Part shown: one piece after another, positions 1 to 8,166 of the stretch
Layout of the letters: each line of letters begins with the position of its first letter
Numbering within the stretch: position 1 is the first letter of the stretch
DNA from: JACMLD01 sp044227095
GTDB lineage: Bacteria > Bacteroidota > Bacteroidia > Chitinophagales > Chitinophagaceae
Direction: 5' to 3'
Assembly (NCBI GenBank): GCA_044227095.1
Contig: JBGAFV010000001.1
Location: 1,798,001 to 1,862,000, forward strand
DNA: 64,000 bases
Translations under genes and position numbers: made by a program
The notes under the pieces: generated by a model
What the model saw: only the letters and a program-made list of their open reading frames with translations
The model's database searches: none
What the model was told of the DNA's origin: nothing

Positions 1-174
1 TGCCCTACAATATTGAGTTTGAAATAAATTAGAATAGAGTTGTTGAAGCTATCGAGTTGTTCAAGAATTGCTTTAACAGACAACAAAATATTACTTTACT
101 ATTAACTTGCAGCTTTTGTTACAGGACAAATTTACAAATATTCATATAGTCTGTCGGGGAGTTACGCTCTCCCC
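1..174. other. left edge, no gene; stem-loop next to the PAP2 stop codon
   Basis: I see no convincing coding sequence here. A 6-bp stem (GGGGAG at 156-161 with CTCCCC at 169-174) lies immediately downstream of the minus-strand PAP2 stop codon. It may help end that transcript, but no U-run follows the stem on the minus strand, so I do not call it a typical intrinsic terminator. I found no copy of the tRNA-Arg 3' end here that would mark the left ICE end. Confidence 0.35.
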
Positions 175-1146
175 TTAATTTCTAAACGTATAAATGAAAC
201 CTGGCTGCAGAACGCCAAATGGAGAATATTCAATTTTAAAATTAAGCTGACCTTTAGAATTCGGTTTTGAAAATCCTCCTTGTCGCTTTAATCTAGCATA
301 CCTGTGATAATTATTTACTACCTGCGTTCCGCATGCAAAACCTAACAGTCCCCCTGCAATCAAGTCCGTTGCCCAATGGCGGTTCTGTGTTATCCGGCTA
401 AGAGTAACAGCCGTTGCAATGCCATAAGAAATGATGGGTACACCAGGAATATCCTTGTATTCTTTTGCGTAAACAGTTGCAGCCGCGAAAGCAACTGTAG
501 CATGTCCGGACGGGAATGAGTTGCTTTCATGGGTTGGAGATTTAAAAAAAGGCCCATGAAACCTGGAATCATTCAAACCAGAAATAGGATTGTAGCTGTC
601 TGGTCTGCTGCGTCCAAAAAGTTGCTTAAACATGGCCGACCATACTGTTGAGGTAACATAAGATTGAATGGCGAGGGCTGTGGTAGTTCTTAACTTCTCA
701 TTTTTAAATACAAAACCAGTTGTTGCTATAACTGCCAATGGCACAATTTCAAAAGCACCGCCAATATCACTCAAAGTTTTACTCGGTCTGGCTGACCAGG
801 GATTACTACTACGGAACTTTACGGCCCATTGCTGTATTGGTTTATCTAAAAAAGAAATGCCTACTGTTGCGCCAAGAATAATTCCATCACGAATCAATGT
901 TTTTTTTGTAGGCTTGAAAGGTGATAATGCTTGTTGTTTAAAATCATCCAGTAATAGAATGCCAAATACGCGCGGCGTAATTTTCGTTTTTTCGTTATAA
1001 AACTCAGGTTCGATCAGATTTTTTTGCTGACCTGTGTCTGTTTGTCTTTTGAGGCTATCCAGTTTACTAGATAATGAATCAGGCCTTTGACCAAATAAAC
1101 TAAGACAAGAAAAAATGGTCATTATAATTAAAACCCATGAATGCAT
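175..1146 (-). CDS. PAP2-superfamily membrane phosphatase
   Basis: This is a phosphatidic-acid-phosphatase type 2 (PAP2/acid phosphatase) family enzyme of about 323 residues. All three signature blocks are present in order: a KxxxxxxRP block (KQLFGRSRP), a PSGH block (SFPSGHAT) and an SRxxxxxHxxxD block (SRITQNRHWATD). Their Arg and His residues form the phosphoryl-transfer site. The frame is open to 1194, but I prefer the Met at 1146 because MHSWVLII...FSCLSLFGQ reads as a signal peptide. Likely substrates are lipid phosphates such as undecaprenyl-PP, lipid A phosphate or phosphatidate; the sequence does not decide. It lies 3' of the P-type ATPase gene on the same strand and may be co-transcribed with it. 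Confidence 0.88.
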   Translation of the reverse strand: MHSWVLIIMTIFSCLSLFGQRPDSLSSKLDSLKRQTDTGQQKNLIEPEFYNEKTKITPRVFGILLLDDFKQQALSPFKPTKKTLIRDGIILGATVGISFLDKPIQQWAVKFRSSNPWSARPSKTLSDIGGAFEIVPLAVIATTGFVFKNEKLRTTTALAIQSYVTSTVWSAMFKQLFGRSRPDSYNPISGLNDSRFHGPFFKSPTHESNSFPSGHATVAFAAATVYAKEYKDIPGVPIISYGIATAVTLSRITQNRHWATDLIAGGLLGFACGTQVVNNYHRYARLKRQGGFSKPNSKGQLNFKIEYSPFGVLQPGFIYTFRN

Positions 1147-1218
1147 AAAAAGAGTATTATCATTTTTTCCATGTTGCCATATAGTTGCAATCATTGGTAT
1201 TTTACCCGCGAAATTATT

Positions 1219-3267
1219 TTATAATTTAATTCTTTGGATTCTGACTGCATTTAGTATTGCAAGCAATGCTACTCCTACATCCGCTATGACCGCTTCCCAA
1301 AGGGTTGCAACACCACCTGCACCAAGCACCAGGACAATTACCTTAATAACCATAGCGAGAGTAATATTTTGCCAAACAACCCTTCTGGTGATTTTACCAA
1401 TCTTAATAGCCGAAACAATTTTAGAAGGCTGATCATTTTGAATAACGATATCAGCTGTTTCAATCGTAGCGTCACTTCCAAGCCCCCCCATTGCAATGCC
1501 TGCGTCAGCAAGTGCAACTACCGGAGCGTCGTTCACGCCGTCTCCAACAAATGCAATGTGCTTGCCCTCTTTTTTCAGCCCTTCAACTTTCTCAACTTTT
1601 CCCTCTGGCAACAAGTCACCAAAAGCATTATCCAAACCAAGGAGTTTGGCAACTTCAGAAACAACACTTTGTTTGTCGCCAGACAACATCACCGTTTGTA
1701 TGTTTAACTTATGCATTTCTTCAATTGCTTGTTTGGCATCTTCTTTAACTTCATCAGCGATGGTTATATATCCTTCGTATTTGCCATCGATGGCTATCGC
1801 TACAATGGTATCGACAAGTTTGTCGATTTCTGCAGGGTACTCAATATTTTCCTTCTTTAATAACTTCGTGTTACCTGCCAGCACATTTTGCCCATTCACC
1901 GTGCCCTTCAAACCGTGCCCTGATACTTCCTCCACATTCTCAGCCTTTAATGCCTTTGCATCATCTCCTGCGTGCGTAACGATGGCTTTTGCAACAGGAT
2001 GGGTAGAATTGCTTTCTATTGCCGCCGCAACTTTGATCAACTCTGCCTTATCAATATTTGTTGCGACCACATCCTGCACATTAAAAACACCTTTGGTCAA
2101 TGTTCCTGTTTTATCCATCACTATTACATTGACTTTTGTAATAACATCGAGGAAGTTAGAACCTTTAAAAAGAATACCGTTCCGGGATGCAAGCCCAATA
2201 CCACCAAAATAGCCAAGAGGAATAGATACAACTAACGCACAGGGACAACTGATGACCAAAAAAACGAGTGAGCGGTAAAACCACTCATGGAATGAATAGT
2301 TGCTGACAAAAAAATAAGGTACAAAGCAAACCGCAACTGCCAGCGCGAACACAATTGGTGTATAAATTTTAGCAAACCGGCTGATAAATAACTGCGTTTG
2401 GGATTTTCTTGCTGTTGCATCCTGTACCATTTCCAAGATCTTACTCAGCTTACTGTCCTTGAATAAAGATTTTACTTTTACCTCGGAGACTTTATCCAGA
2501 TTAATCATTCCTGCCAGCACCTGTTCACCTTTGCGCTTGGTATCGGGTTTGCTCTCTCCGGTGAGTGCCGCGGTATTAAATGTTGCATTATCAGAATTTA
2601 ACTCACCATCCAGGGCTACCTTTTCTCCGGCTTTGATCTGTATAATTTCATCCACCTGGATTTCATTTGGATGAATTACCTGGGTTTCTCCATTTCTTAA
2701 CACTGTTACTTCGTCTGGCCGGATATCCAGCAATGCCTTAATACTTCTTTTCGCCCGGTTAACGGCTGCATCCTGGAACCATTCTCCAATGGAATAAAAA
2801 ACCATTACCGCCACACCTTCGCTGTAAGAGCCGATGCTGAATGCGCCAATGGTGGCAACACTCATTAAAAAAAATTCATTGAAGAAATCAAACCGCTTTG
2901 CTTTGCGGTAAGCGAGCATCAAAACGTTATACCCCGCCAGTAGATACGCGGCAGCATAAATGACTAAATCAATGGGAAAGACGGGCTTAAACTTAAAGCC
3001 GAATTCCAGGACCAGCATTATCAATAAAATCACCAGGGATGACAATAGAGGCCAGTGGGATTTCCAGACAGATTCTTCCGCACCATCGCCCCCATGATCG
3101 TGATCATCATCATCGTCATCATGCTCGTCGTGGTCATGATCGTCTTTTTTATGGTCATGTTTTTCATCATTATGTATGTGTACTACTTTAGTCTTACTAT
3201 CCTGACCGTCAATATCACGGTTGTTAGGATCCTTAACAACATCAGGTTGTTTGTTTTTATTTTCCAT
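1219..3267 (-). CDS. P1B-type heavy-metal-translocating ATPase (Zn/Cd/Pb class)
   Basis: A complete P-type ATPase exporting a soft divalent metal across the inner membrane. Counting from the Met at 3267 it has an N-terminal His/Asp-rich tail (about residues 32-60) in place of a Cys-based HMA domain, TGES near 236, the membrane CPC metal site near 341, the phosphorylated Asp in DKTGT near 385, the HP motif (HPVAKA) and the hinge GDGVNDAP. The last membrane helix carries ADVGVALL. This Asp in the final helix is typical of the Zn2+/Cd2+/Pb2+ (ZntA/CadA) subgroup rather than the Cu+ pumps. The frame opens at 3306, but the Met at 3267 (MENKNKQ) is the more natural start. It is the first of several metal genes on this strand. 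Confidence 0.95.
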   Translation of the reverse strand: MENKNKQPDVVKDPNNRDIDGQDSKTKVVHIHNDEKHDHKKDDHDHDEHDDDDDDHDHGGDGAEESVWKSHWPLLSSLVILLIMLVLEFGFKFKPVFPIDLVIYAAAYLLAGYNVLMLAYRKAKRFDFFNEFFLMSVATIGAFSIGSYSEGVAVMVFYSIGEWFQDAAVNRAKRSIKALLDIRPDEVTVLRNGETQVIHPNEIQVDEIIQIKAGEKVALDGELNSDNATFNTAALTGESKPDTKRKGEQVLAGMINLDKVSEVKVKSLFKDSKLSKILEMVQDATARKSQTQLFISRFAKIYTPIVFALAVAVCFVPYFFVSNYSFHEWFYRSLVFLVISCPCALVVSIPLGYFGGIGLASRNGILFKGSNFLDVITKVNVIVMDKTGTLTKGVFNVQDVVATNIDKAELIKVAAAIESNSTHPVAKAIVTHAGDDAKALKAENVEEVSGHGLKGTVNGQNVLAGNTKLLKKENIEYPAEIDKLVDTIVAIAIDGKYEGYITIADEVKEDAKQAIEEMHKLNIQTVMLSGDKQSVVSEVAKLLGLDNAFGDLLPEGKVEKVEGLKKEGKHIAFVGDGVNDAPVVALADAGIAMGGLGSDATIETADIVIQNDQPSKIVSAIKIGKITRRVVWQNITLAMVIKVIVLVLGAGGVATLWEAVIADVGVALLAILNAVRIQRIKL

Positions 3268-3332
3268 AATTCTATTTTTTGCGTTTAAAAAATACAGTAC
3301 CGTCACATTAGTACAATATCCGCATTGCCCTA

Positions 3333-3911
3333 TTAGTCAACGGTTTGGTTTAGTAAAATATTTATTCTGAATTTTCTTTTATAATCAGCAAACTCCGCCA
3401 AATCAGTATTGTATTTAAAGTTTGTGTCAATACTATTACAAAAGGAAGTATTTTCCCGAAACCGATTTTTTATATTCCCGATCGTCAATAACTCTGGCAC
3501 AGAATGCAATCCCTGGCTAAAATAATAATTAGTGGCATTGGTTCTTCCTACAGACGATTTTGTAATTATATGCTTGTAAACAAGAATTGAGTCTCCTTCA
3601 TTCAGTAACAACAACTCTTTTTTTCCTTTAAAACTGAAAACCATATTCTTGCAATTTATATAGCCAAAAAGTTCTCGTTTTTTTATTTTCGCTTTCCCTC
3701 CATTCAGTTTTATGGTTATATAGGATCGGGCAAAGAAATCATTGAGTTTAATTTTCGGCATACCTGCCTTGCACTTGTTATCAAATAATGCAACGTTGTT
3801 GTCATAGTCCCTGCTGTTCAAATAGACTGCCTTTACTCTTTCGGTTTGAGCGACAGCACTGACGACTATCAGTTTAAAAAACAGAATCATAATAGTTGGT
3901 ACACATTTCAT
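3333..3911 (-). CDS. hypothetical exported protein
   Basis: A 192-residue protein I do not recognise. It starts with a clear signal peptide (MKCVPTIMILFFKLIVVSAVAQ), so the mature part should be periplasmic. The rest is Lys/Asn-rich with short beta-like segments and ends in a Lys/Arg-rich tail. It has only four Cys residues after the signal and no His clusters, so there is no obvious metal site although it sits between two metal-transport genes. The spacing (19 nt to the upstream gene's stop at 3931) suggests co-transcription with the NicO-like gene. Confidence 0.6.
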   Translation of the reverse strand: MKCVPTIMILFFKLIVVSAVAQTERVKAVYLNSRDYDNNVALFDNKCKAGMPKIKLNDFFARSYITIKLNGGKAKIKKRELFGYINCKNMVFSFKGKKELLLLNEGDSILVYKHIITKSSVGRTNATNYYFSQGLHSVPELLTIGNIKNRFRENTSFCNSIDTNFKYNTDLAEFADYKRKFRINILLNQTVD

Positions 3912-3930
3912 AATCAGCCAGCCGTTATTG

Positions 3931-4548
3931 TTAATGCAAAAAGAACGTTACAATTCCTACCATTATTAGCACGATTCCTGTTATTCGTTTTTCATTGTGC
4001 TCCATCCACGTCGAATTTATCAGCTGCGACCCTTTAAGACCCAGCATCACGAGGCTGACAATACCCGTAATACTTATCAGCGCGTATATTAGTAGTAACA
4101 GCAAAAGATTATCCCATCCATAAGCGCCCGCTGCCAGGAATAGACTTTCAACTTCCAGACAAGGTGAAAGAAACATCATCGCTGCGAAAATCAATATCCA
4201 TCTTGTTTTTGATTTTTTATAAGCATGGACATCTTTATTTACCGAATGATAGTGATTGGGCTGATTAAGTGTACAGTATATCAAGCCAAATACTATTAAA
4301 AGTAACGGCGCAATGACGTGTACAGACCCTTCATACTCATGGGCTAGTTTTGTGCCTACCAATCCAAGTACAACGCCAAGAATAGCCGTACCTAACACAT
4401 GCGCTGAAGCTGTGATGGTTGACACAATCATTAATTCATACCTGTCCCATTTCTCTGATTTTGCAATGGCTACCAATGGTAACCAGTGATTGGGGATGAG
4501 TGCATGAATAAGTGCAACCAATACGGTTCCTGTGATAATACTGTACAA
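3931..4548 (-). CDS. NicO/UreH-like polytopic membrane protein, probable metal transporter
   Basis: A 205-residue protein with about six hydrophobic segments. Near the N terminus is HALIPNHW, which resembles the HAxxxDH metal-binding motif of nickel/cobalt transporters of the NicO (RcnA/HoxN/UreH) group. A His-containing loop (NHYHSVNKDVHAY) follows the third hydrophobic block, and a later helix has FLSPCLEVE. The family label is tentative because the motif is not exact. The metal-gene setting supports a role in divalent metal uptake or efflux. No operator is visible upstream. Confidence 0.55.
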   Translation of the reverse strand: MYSIITGTVLVALIHALIPNHWLPLVAIAKSEKWDRYELMIVSTITASAHVLGTAILGVVLGLVGTKLAHEYEGSVHVIAPLLLIVFGLIYCTLNQPNHYHSVNKDVHAYKKSKTRWILIFAAMMFLSPCLEVESLFLAAGAYGWDNLLLLLLIYALISITGIVSLVMLGLKGSQLINSTWMEHNEKRITGIVLIMVGIVTFFLH

Positions 4549-4786
4549 TGTATTTGCCGTATTAATTAATAAATAAAAAAGCCACGGAAAAATATCCGCA
4601 GCTTATGCAAAAGTTAAATGTAGTTTGATTGTTCCTATGCCATGAAAACTTGCACCATTCCCATTAATGAAGCAAGCATCACCACACATTTCCAGCAATA
4701 GGTTCTGTTGAGTTTTATTTTCATAGCTTTTGTTTGGATAAAAATACATAAAAGCAGATTTATATTTTGTTAAAAATAATGGAACT
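4549..4786. other. intergenic region, no supported gene
   Basis: About 240 bases between the NicO-like and ferritin-like genes. The only frame is a minus-strand one of at most 67 codons (4603-4806) that overlaps the end of the ferritin-like gene. Its composition does not look protein-like. A weak stem (CGGA...TCCG) lies near 4586-4600. Nothing else stands out. Confidence 0.3.
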
Positions 4787-5101
4787 TTACTCAATTTTTT
4801 CCTCACCTTTTTTTGCTAATTTCACAATATCGCCTTTGGTAAAAAGCACTGCTTTTAATATTGTGCGCCATTCGGGCTTTTTTCGTAGTAAAAATTCCAA
4901 GTCCATTCCAAAATGCTTAAACTCTTCTTGCTGGGCGTCCTGCATAATTGCTTTTGCTTCCTTGTCCTTTTCTACTGCAATACGTTGTTCATACCAACCA
5001 ATCGCTTCGGCTTCTTCGCATAAAGAAGTTATCATCCGGGCAAAAGTCCGGGTTGCTGGTTTCAATTCTTGTGGCGGTTCATGATACTGATCAAATCCCA
5101 T
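4787..5101 (-). CDS. encapsulated-ferritin-like (EncFtn) iron-handling protein
   Basis: The 104 residues match the core of encapsulated ferritins: a helix with EEAEAIGWYEQR (residues 29-40), then QEEFKHFGMDLEFLLR (58-73), and an LFTKGDI segment near 86. By alignment from memory with the Rhodospirillum rubrum protein, the ferroxidase ligands correspond to Glu30, Glu32, Glu60 and His63, all present. The family forms ring-like decamers that oxidise Fe2+ and normally sits inside an encapsulin nanocompartment. This protein ends soon after the core (KGEEKIE) and shows no C-terminal encapsulin-targeting peptide. No encapsulin gene is visible in the window. It lies just upstream of the Nramp-like gene's stop, in a metal island, so local iron or other metal buffering is a reasonable inference. 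Confidence 0.82.
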   Translation of the reverse strand: MGFDQYHEPPQELKPATRTFARMITSLCEEAEAIGWYEQRIAVEKDKEAKAIMQDAQQEEFKHFGMDLEFLLRKKPEWRTILKAVLFTKGDIVKLAKKGEEKIE

Positions 5102-5130
5102 AATTGTTATTTTTATTTGTTATTAAAAAA

Positions 5131-6459
5131 TCAGTTCAATTGGAAATATATTAATGCGACTGCCGCTGCTGTCATTACCACGAGCGTTAATACTCCTAAA
5201 ATATTAGACAGCCTACTGTTTGTATGCTCCTTCATAATCTTTTTATTGTTTGCAATGTGCAGGACAATAGCAATTAATATAGGTGATGTTAAACCGTATA
5301 GAATAGCAGTATAAAGCAGCGCTTTAATTGGACTAAAGCCCAGATAATTTATAACCAGCCCAAGTATCATTGCAACGATAACAACAACGTAAAATAGCTT
5401 CGCATGCCGGAATTTTTTATCCAGATTTCCTGACCAGCCAAATGTTTCTGAAACGATATACGACAAGGAGCCTGTTAAGACCGGGATAGCTAAAAAACCG
5501 GTTCCAATAACACCAATTGTAAATATCAGATACGACGCTTTTCCGGCAACTGGTTCTAATGCCTTTGCGGCTTGTTCTACAGTATCGATTTGGGTCCCGC
5601 CGTTGCCATATAATGCAGTGCCGGTTGCCAGGAGTATAAAGAACATCACCATATTTGAAAGCAACATACCAATGTTTACATCCAGCTGCATTTTTTTTAT
5701 CAATAATTGAATAAAATTCAATTCCCTTACTTTTGAAATATATTTTTCTTCAGTAGTAGTAACAATCTTCCTTCGGGCAATAATTAACTGACGGGATGCT
5801 TTTACATCTTCCGCTTCCATGGTAACCTGCCAAAAAAATAAATATGGAGAAATAGTAGTTCCTAAAATGGCAACGAGTATTTCGATAAAATCTTTGTCAA
5901 AACTGATATGCGGTATGAATGTGTGACGAAGCACCTGACCCCAATTTGGATGGGTGAAAAACGGAACAGCGATATACAGGAATAGCGACAAGCATAAATA
6001 TTTTAGAATAGCCACTATTTTATAATAGGGTAAGTAAACAATGAGAATAATAAGCAGCAACGTGAATACAGTACTAAAAATCAATGGAGATACAGACGGG
6101 AGCATTAAATTAGCTACAGCGCCCATGCCAGCTACATCAGCCCCAATATTCAGTATAATGGCAGGTACACTAAAGATCATCATAACATACAGCAGTCCTT
6201 TAGAATAATGACTTTTCAGCGTCGTTGTCAAACCAACAGAGGTAACCAACCCTATCCTTGCACACATTTCCTGTACGGCAGCCATTAATGGAAACGTTAT
6301 CAGGGCAGTCCATAAAGTCGTTAAACCAAATTTTGCACCTGCCTGAGAATACGTAGCGATGCCCGAGGGGTCGTCGTCACTAGCCCCAGTAATTAACCCG
6401 GGTCCTAGTGTTTTTAGAAACTTTTTAATTTTTCCCGAAGAATTTTTGATACTGGTCAT
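5131..6459 (-). CDS. Nramp-family (Nramp-related) metal ion transporter
   Basis: A 442-residue, roughly 11-helix protein of the Nramp/APC fold. The first helix carries GLITGASDDDPSG (about residues 21-33), the equivalent of the DPGN metal site. The sixth helix has ISPYLFFWQ where manganese/iron Nramps have (A/C)MPH, so the metal-selecting Met is missing. Nramp-related Mg2+ transporters also lack that Met, so the substrate may be Mg2+ or another hard cation rather than Mn2+/Fe2+; this is inference. The start at 6459 overlaps the upstream small membrane ORF by 35 nt, suggesting translational coupling. Confidence 0.88.
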   Translation of the reverse strand: MTSIKNSSGKIKKFLKTLGPGLITGASDDDPSGIATYSQAGAKFGLTTLWTALITFPLMAAVQEMCARIGLVTSVGLTTTLKSHYSKGLLYVMMIFSVPAIILNIGADVAGMGAVANLMLPSVSPLIFSTVFTLLLIILIVYLPYYKIVAILKYLCLSLFLYIAVPFFTHPNWGQVLRHTFIPHISFDKDFIEILVAILGTTISPYLFFWQVTMEAEDVKASRQLIIARRKIVTTTEEKYISKVRELNFIQLLIKKMQLDVNIGMLLSNMVMFFILLATGTALYGNGGTQIDTVEQAAKALEPVAGKASYLIFTIGVIGTGFLAIPVLTGSLSYIVSETFGWSGNLDKKFRHAKLFYVVVIVAMILGLVINYLGFSPIKALLYTAILYGLTSPILIAIVLHIANNKKIMKEHTNSRLSNILGVLTLVVMTAAAVALIYFQLN

Positions 6460-6649
6460 GGAGTTTCTTTTTTAACTGTTTTTTTCTTACCAGTACCATA
6501 ACAAGATATACTACTGCCACAGCTGTGGTGCAAACGTTGATATATAGTGCAATGGGCGACCAGAAGAAATTGTGGTGATAAAACGCATACATGTTTGTGC
6601 CAATACATAATGACAATAATCCCACCAACAGGTAATATAATCTTTTCAT
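6425..6649 (-). CDS. small two-helix membrane protein upstream of the Nramp gene
   Basis: A 74-residue frame with two hydrophobic segments (LLVGLLSLCIGTNMYAF and LYINVCTTAVAVVYLVMVLV) and a basic C terminus (RKKQLKKKLHDQYQKFF). I do not recognise the family. It overlaps the start of the Nramp-like gene by 35 nt on the same strand, which is typical of coupled genes. A competing frame (6456-6686) encodes a Cys/His-rich sequence with no structure and looks like a shadow. Confidence 0.55.
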   Translation of the reverse strand: MKRLYYLLVGLLSLCIGTNMYAFYHHNFFWSPIALYINVCTTAVAVVYLVMVLVRKKQLKKKLHDQYQKFFGKN

Positions 6650-6663
6650 TTTTTCTTGGTTGT

Positions 6664-6699
6664 AAAAGCATACTCATCAATACCAATGAGTATGCTTTT
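6664..6699 (-). terminator. strong bidirectional hairpin terminator
   Basis: A perfect 14-bp inverted repeat (AAAAGCATACTCAT at 6664-6677 and ATGAGTATGCTTTT at 6686-6699) with an 8-nt loop. It is flanked by T-runs in both directions, stronger on the plus strand. It lies 6 nt after the stop of the Cys-rich copper-protein gene and upstream of the small membrane ORF, so it separates two transcription units on the minus strand. Confidence 0.8.
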
Positions 6700-6704
6700 T
6701 TACA

Positions 6705-7076
6705 CTACTTCAATTGAATTTTACCATGATGCTCATGGCAGGCATCAGCACATTGAGTACATTTTTCCGCACATTTTTTACAATGGTCGTGATCATGCTT
6801 GCTGCACTCTTCTGCACAATGACGGCAAGCTTTTTCGCATACCGCAAGGAGTTCATGTGCGAACTCGCTGTCACGTGTTAGCAGTTTTGCTGCAGTGTAG
6901 CATAGTTCTGCGGAATCGCGATCGATCTCAATACAATGCGCCATCGGTGTGACATCCTTTTCGTCAAGGCAAGAGGATGCACAATTTTCGCAAGCTGTCG
7001 CACATTCGAGCAGCAGCTGAATGAGTTTGCCATGCGGGTGACCTGAATGGTGGTGATTGCTTTGTTCGTGTTCCAT
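6705..7076 (-). CDS. Cys-rich four-helix-bundle copper-storage-like protein (Csp/DUF326)
   Basis: A 123-residue protein with repeated CxxxC/CxxC spacing along its helices: CATACENCASSC, then CEKACRHCAEEC, then CKKCAEKCTQCADAC, plus isolated Cys residues, about 15 in all. This is the pattern of the Csp1/Csp3 copper-storage proteins and DUF326, in which a four-helix bundle lined with Cys thiolates holds many Cu(I) ions. The N terminus (MEHEQSNHHHSGHPHGK) and a loop (HDHDH) add His. There is no signal peptide, so a cytosolic Csp3-like role in buffering copper is likely. It pairs logically with the CusA/CusB efflux genes upstream. Confidence 0.88.
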   Translation of the reverse strand: MEHEQSNHHHSGHPHGKLIQLLLECATACENCASSCLDEKDVTPMAHCIEIDRDSAELCYTAAKLLTRDSEFAHELLAVCEKACRHCAEECSKHDHDHCKKCAEKCTQCADACHEHHGKIQLK

Positions 7077-7106
7077 TTGATTTAAATTTAAAAGTGAAAA
7101 AAAACA

Positions 7107-7346
7107 TCAGATGGAGTCTTCTGGTTGGGTTTTATACAATATTTCAAGCATGCGCTTTTCTATTTCTTTTGGCAATTCGTCGTGATATTTTATTTCCAAA
7201 GACAAATTCTGACTTTCTTCGTCGACTTTGAGTTCATAAAACGCTTCGGGTTTCTTGCTGACAAAAAATGCATCGAATTCAGTTGTCAGCTCTTTAACTG
7301 CTGCTTCAAAGTTTTTACGCCAGGTTTGTAATTTTATTCCGTCCAT
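7107..7346 (-). CDS. small acidic hypothetical protein
   Basis: A 79-residue soluble protein, Glu/Lys-rich, with predicted helix-strand-helix pattern (TWRKNFEAAVKEL... YELKVDEES... MLEILYKTQPEDSI). The frame is open to 7448, but the longer form would overlap the end of the ZIP gene; the Met at 7346 (MDGIKLQTW) clears it. I do not recognise the family. It lies between the ZIP transporter and the copper-storage-like gene on the same strand. Confidence 0.55.
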   Translation of the reverse strand: MDGIKLQTWRKNFEAAVKELTTEFDAFFVSKKPEAFYELKVDEESQNLSLEIKYHDELPKEIEKRMLEILYKTQPEDSI

Positions 7347-7384
7347 GATCGATAATTTATTTAATGATTGAATATTGACTATTG

Positions 7385-8119
7385 TTATACCACCATACCC
7401 AGTACGAGAAATATCAGGAAGCCAAGAAAAAAAGCGGAAGTATGCCATATCGTTTCTTTCTCTTCATGCGCTTCGGTTAATAATTCTTCAGTAACTAAAA
7501 ACAGCAGCGCAGATAAGCCGAATGATAAAACAATTTCCATGGCGCTGTCAGATAAATTATGCAATAGCGTCGCTCCCAGCACAGCGCTTGCAAAGAAAAT
7601 AATTGACAGGGTTATAATAATGCCGAGCGATTTTTGTTTGCTAAGGTTGTTGTCTCCGAGTGCGGTGGCAGTGGCCATGCCCAGTGATAATAATTCAACA
7701 GACAGCGCAATTGCAAGCAGCATACCTTCTTTACTGCCTGCTGAAAAACCGATACCAAGCAATAAACCATCGATAAAAATATCTACCCCTATGCCCGCAA
7801 GCAGGCTCATAGGAAGCAGGCTTTTCCGGATATCATCTTTGGTTGGCGTTTCAGCATTCTTCGAATACGCCCTTATCATAAGCATGGTAATAAGGCCAAG
7901 CGTGAACCCAATGATAACCTGCAAAGGCTTATGCTGCTTAACAATGTCTGGCAAAAGCTCCACCGCAACCACCGAAAAAACAACTCCTGCGGCAAAATGC
8001 AATATCAAACTGCGCAAATTTCCATTTGGCTTTTTATAAATTGCCACAATACCACCTGCAATCATGGTGAAAACCGGTATGAGTGAAAACAGTAGTATTT
8101 TTTGAAACAAATCAGACAT
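7385..8119 (-). CDS. ZIP-family metal transporter
   Basis: A 244-residue protein with about seven to eight hydrophobic segments. ZIP hallmarks are present in divergent form: helix 2 with HFAAGVVFSVVAVELLPD, helix 4 with GVDIFIDGLLLGIGF (in place of HNFPEG), and helix 5 with LSVELLSLGMATA (in place of HKxPE). The family moves Zn2+, Fe2+ or Mn2+ into the cytoplasm, but some bacterial relatives export. The missing canonical His residues make the substrate uncertain. It lies between mgtC and the small acidic gene. Confidence 0.8.
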   Translation of the reverse strand: MSDLFQKILLFSLIPVFTMIAGGIVAIYKKPNGNLRSLILHFAAGVVFSVVAVELLPDIVKQHKPLQVIIGFTLGLITMLMIRAYSKNAETPTKDDIRKSLLPMSLLAGIGVDIFIDGLLLGIGFSAGSKEGMLLAIALSVELLSLGMATATALGDNNLSKQKSLGIIITLSIIFFASAVLGATLLHNLSDSAMEIVLSFGLSALLFLVTEELLTEAHEEKETIWHTSAFFLGFLIFLVLGMVV

Positions 8120-8166
8120 AATGATATTTTTAAAGTTAGCTGTTACGAACTTGGTTTGTAAAATGT

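Noticed and set aside
1..174. Left ICE end
   Set aside because: No sequence related to the tRNA-Arg 3' end or to the int-proximal 12-mers was found there.
1496..2212. Long plus-strand frame (238 codons) opposite the P-type ATPase
   Set aside because: It is antisense to a well-conserved ATPase. Its Ser/Thr-rich composition is typical of shadow frames.
4603..4806. Minus-strand frame of 67 codons between the NicO-like and ferritin-like genes
   Set aside because: It overlaps the end of the ferritin-like gene, has no recognisable domain or signal, and its composition is not protein-like.
6456..6686. Alternative frame overlapping the small membrane protein before the Nramp gene
   Set aside because: It has no membrane pattern, crosses the terminator hairpin and competes with the better frame at 6425-6649.
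7368..8039. 223-codon plus-strand frame opposite the ZIP gene
   Set aside because: It is antisense to the ZIP transporter, whose membrane pattern is clear; the antisense frame is Ser/Ile/Pro-rich shadow.
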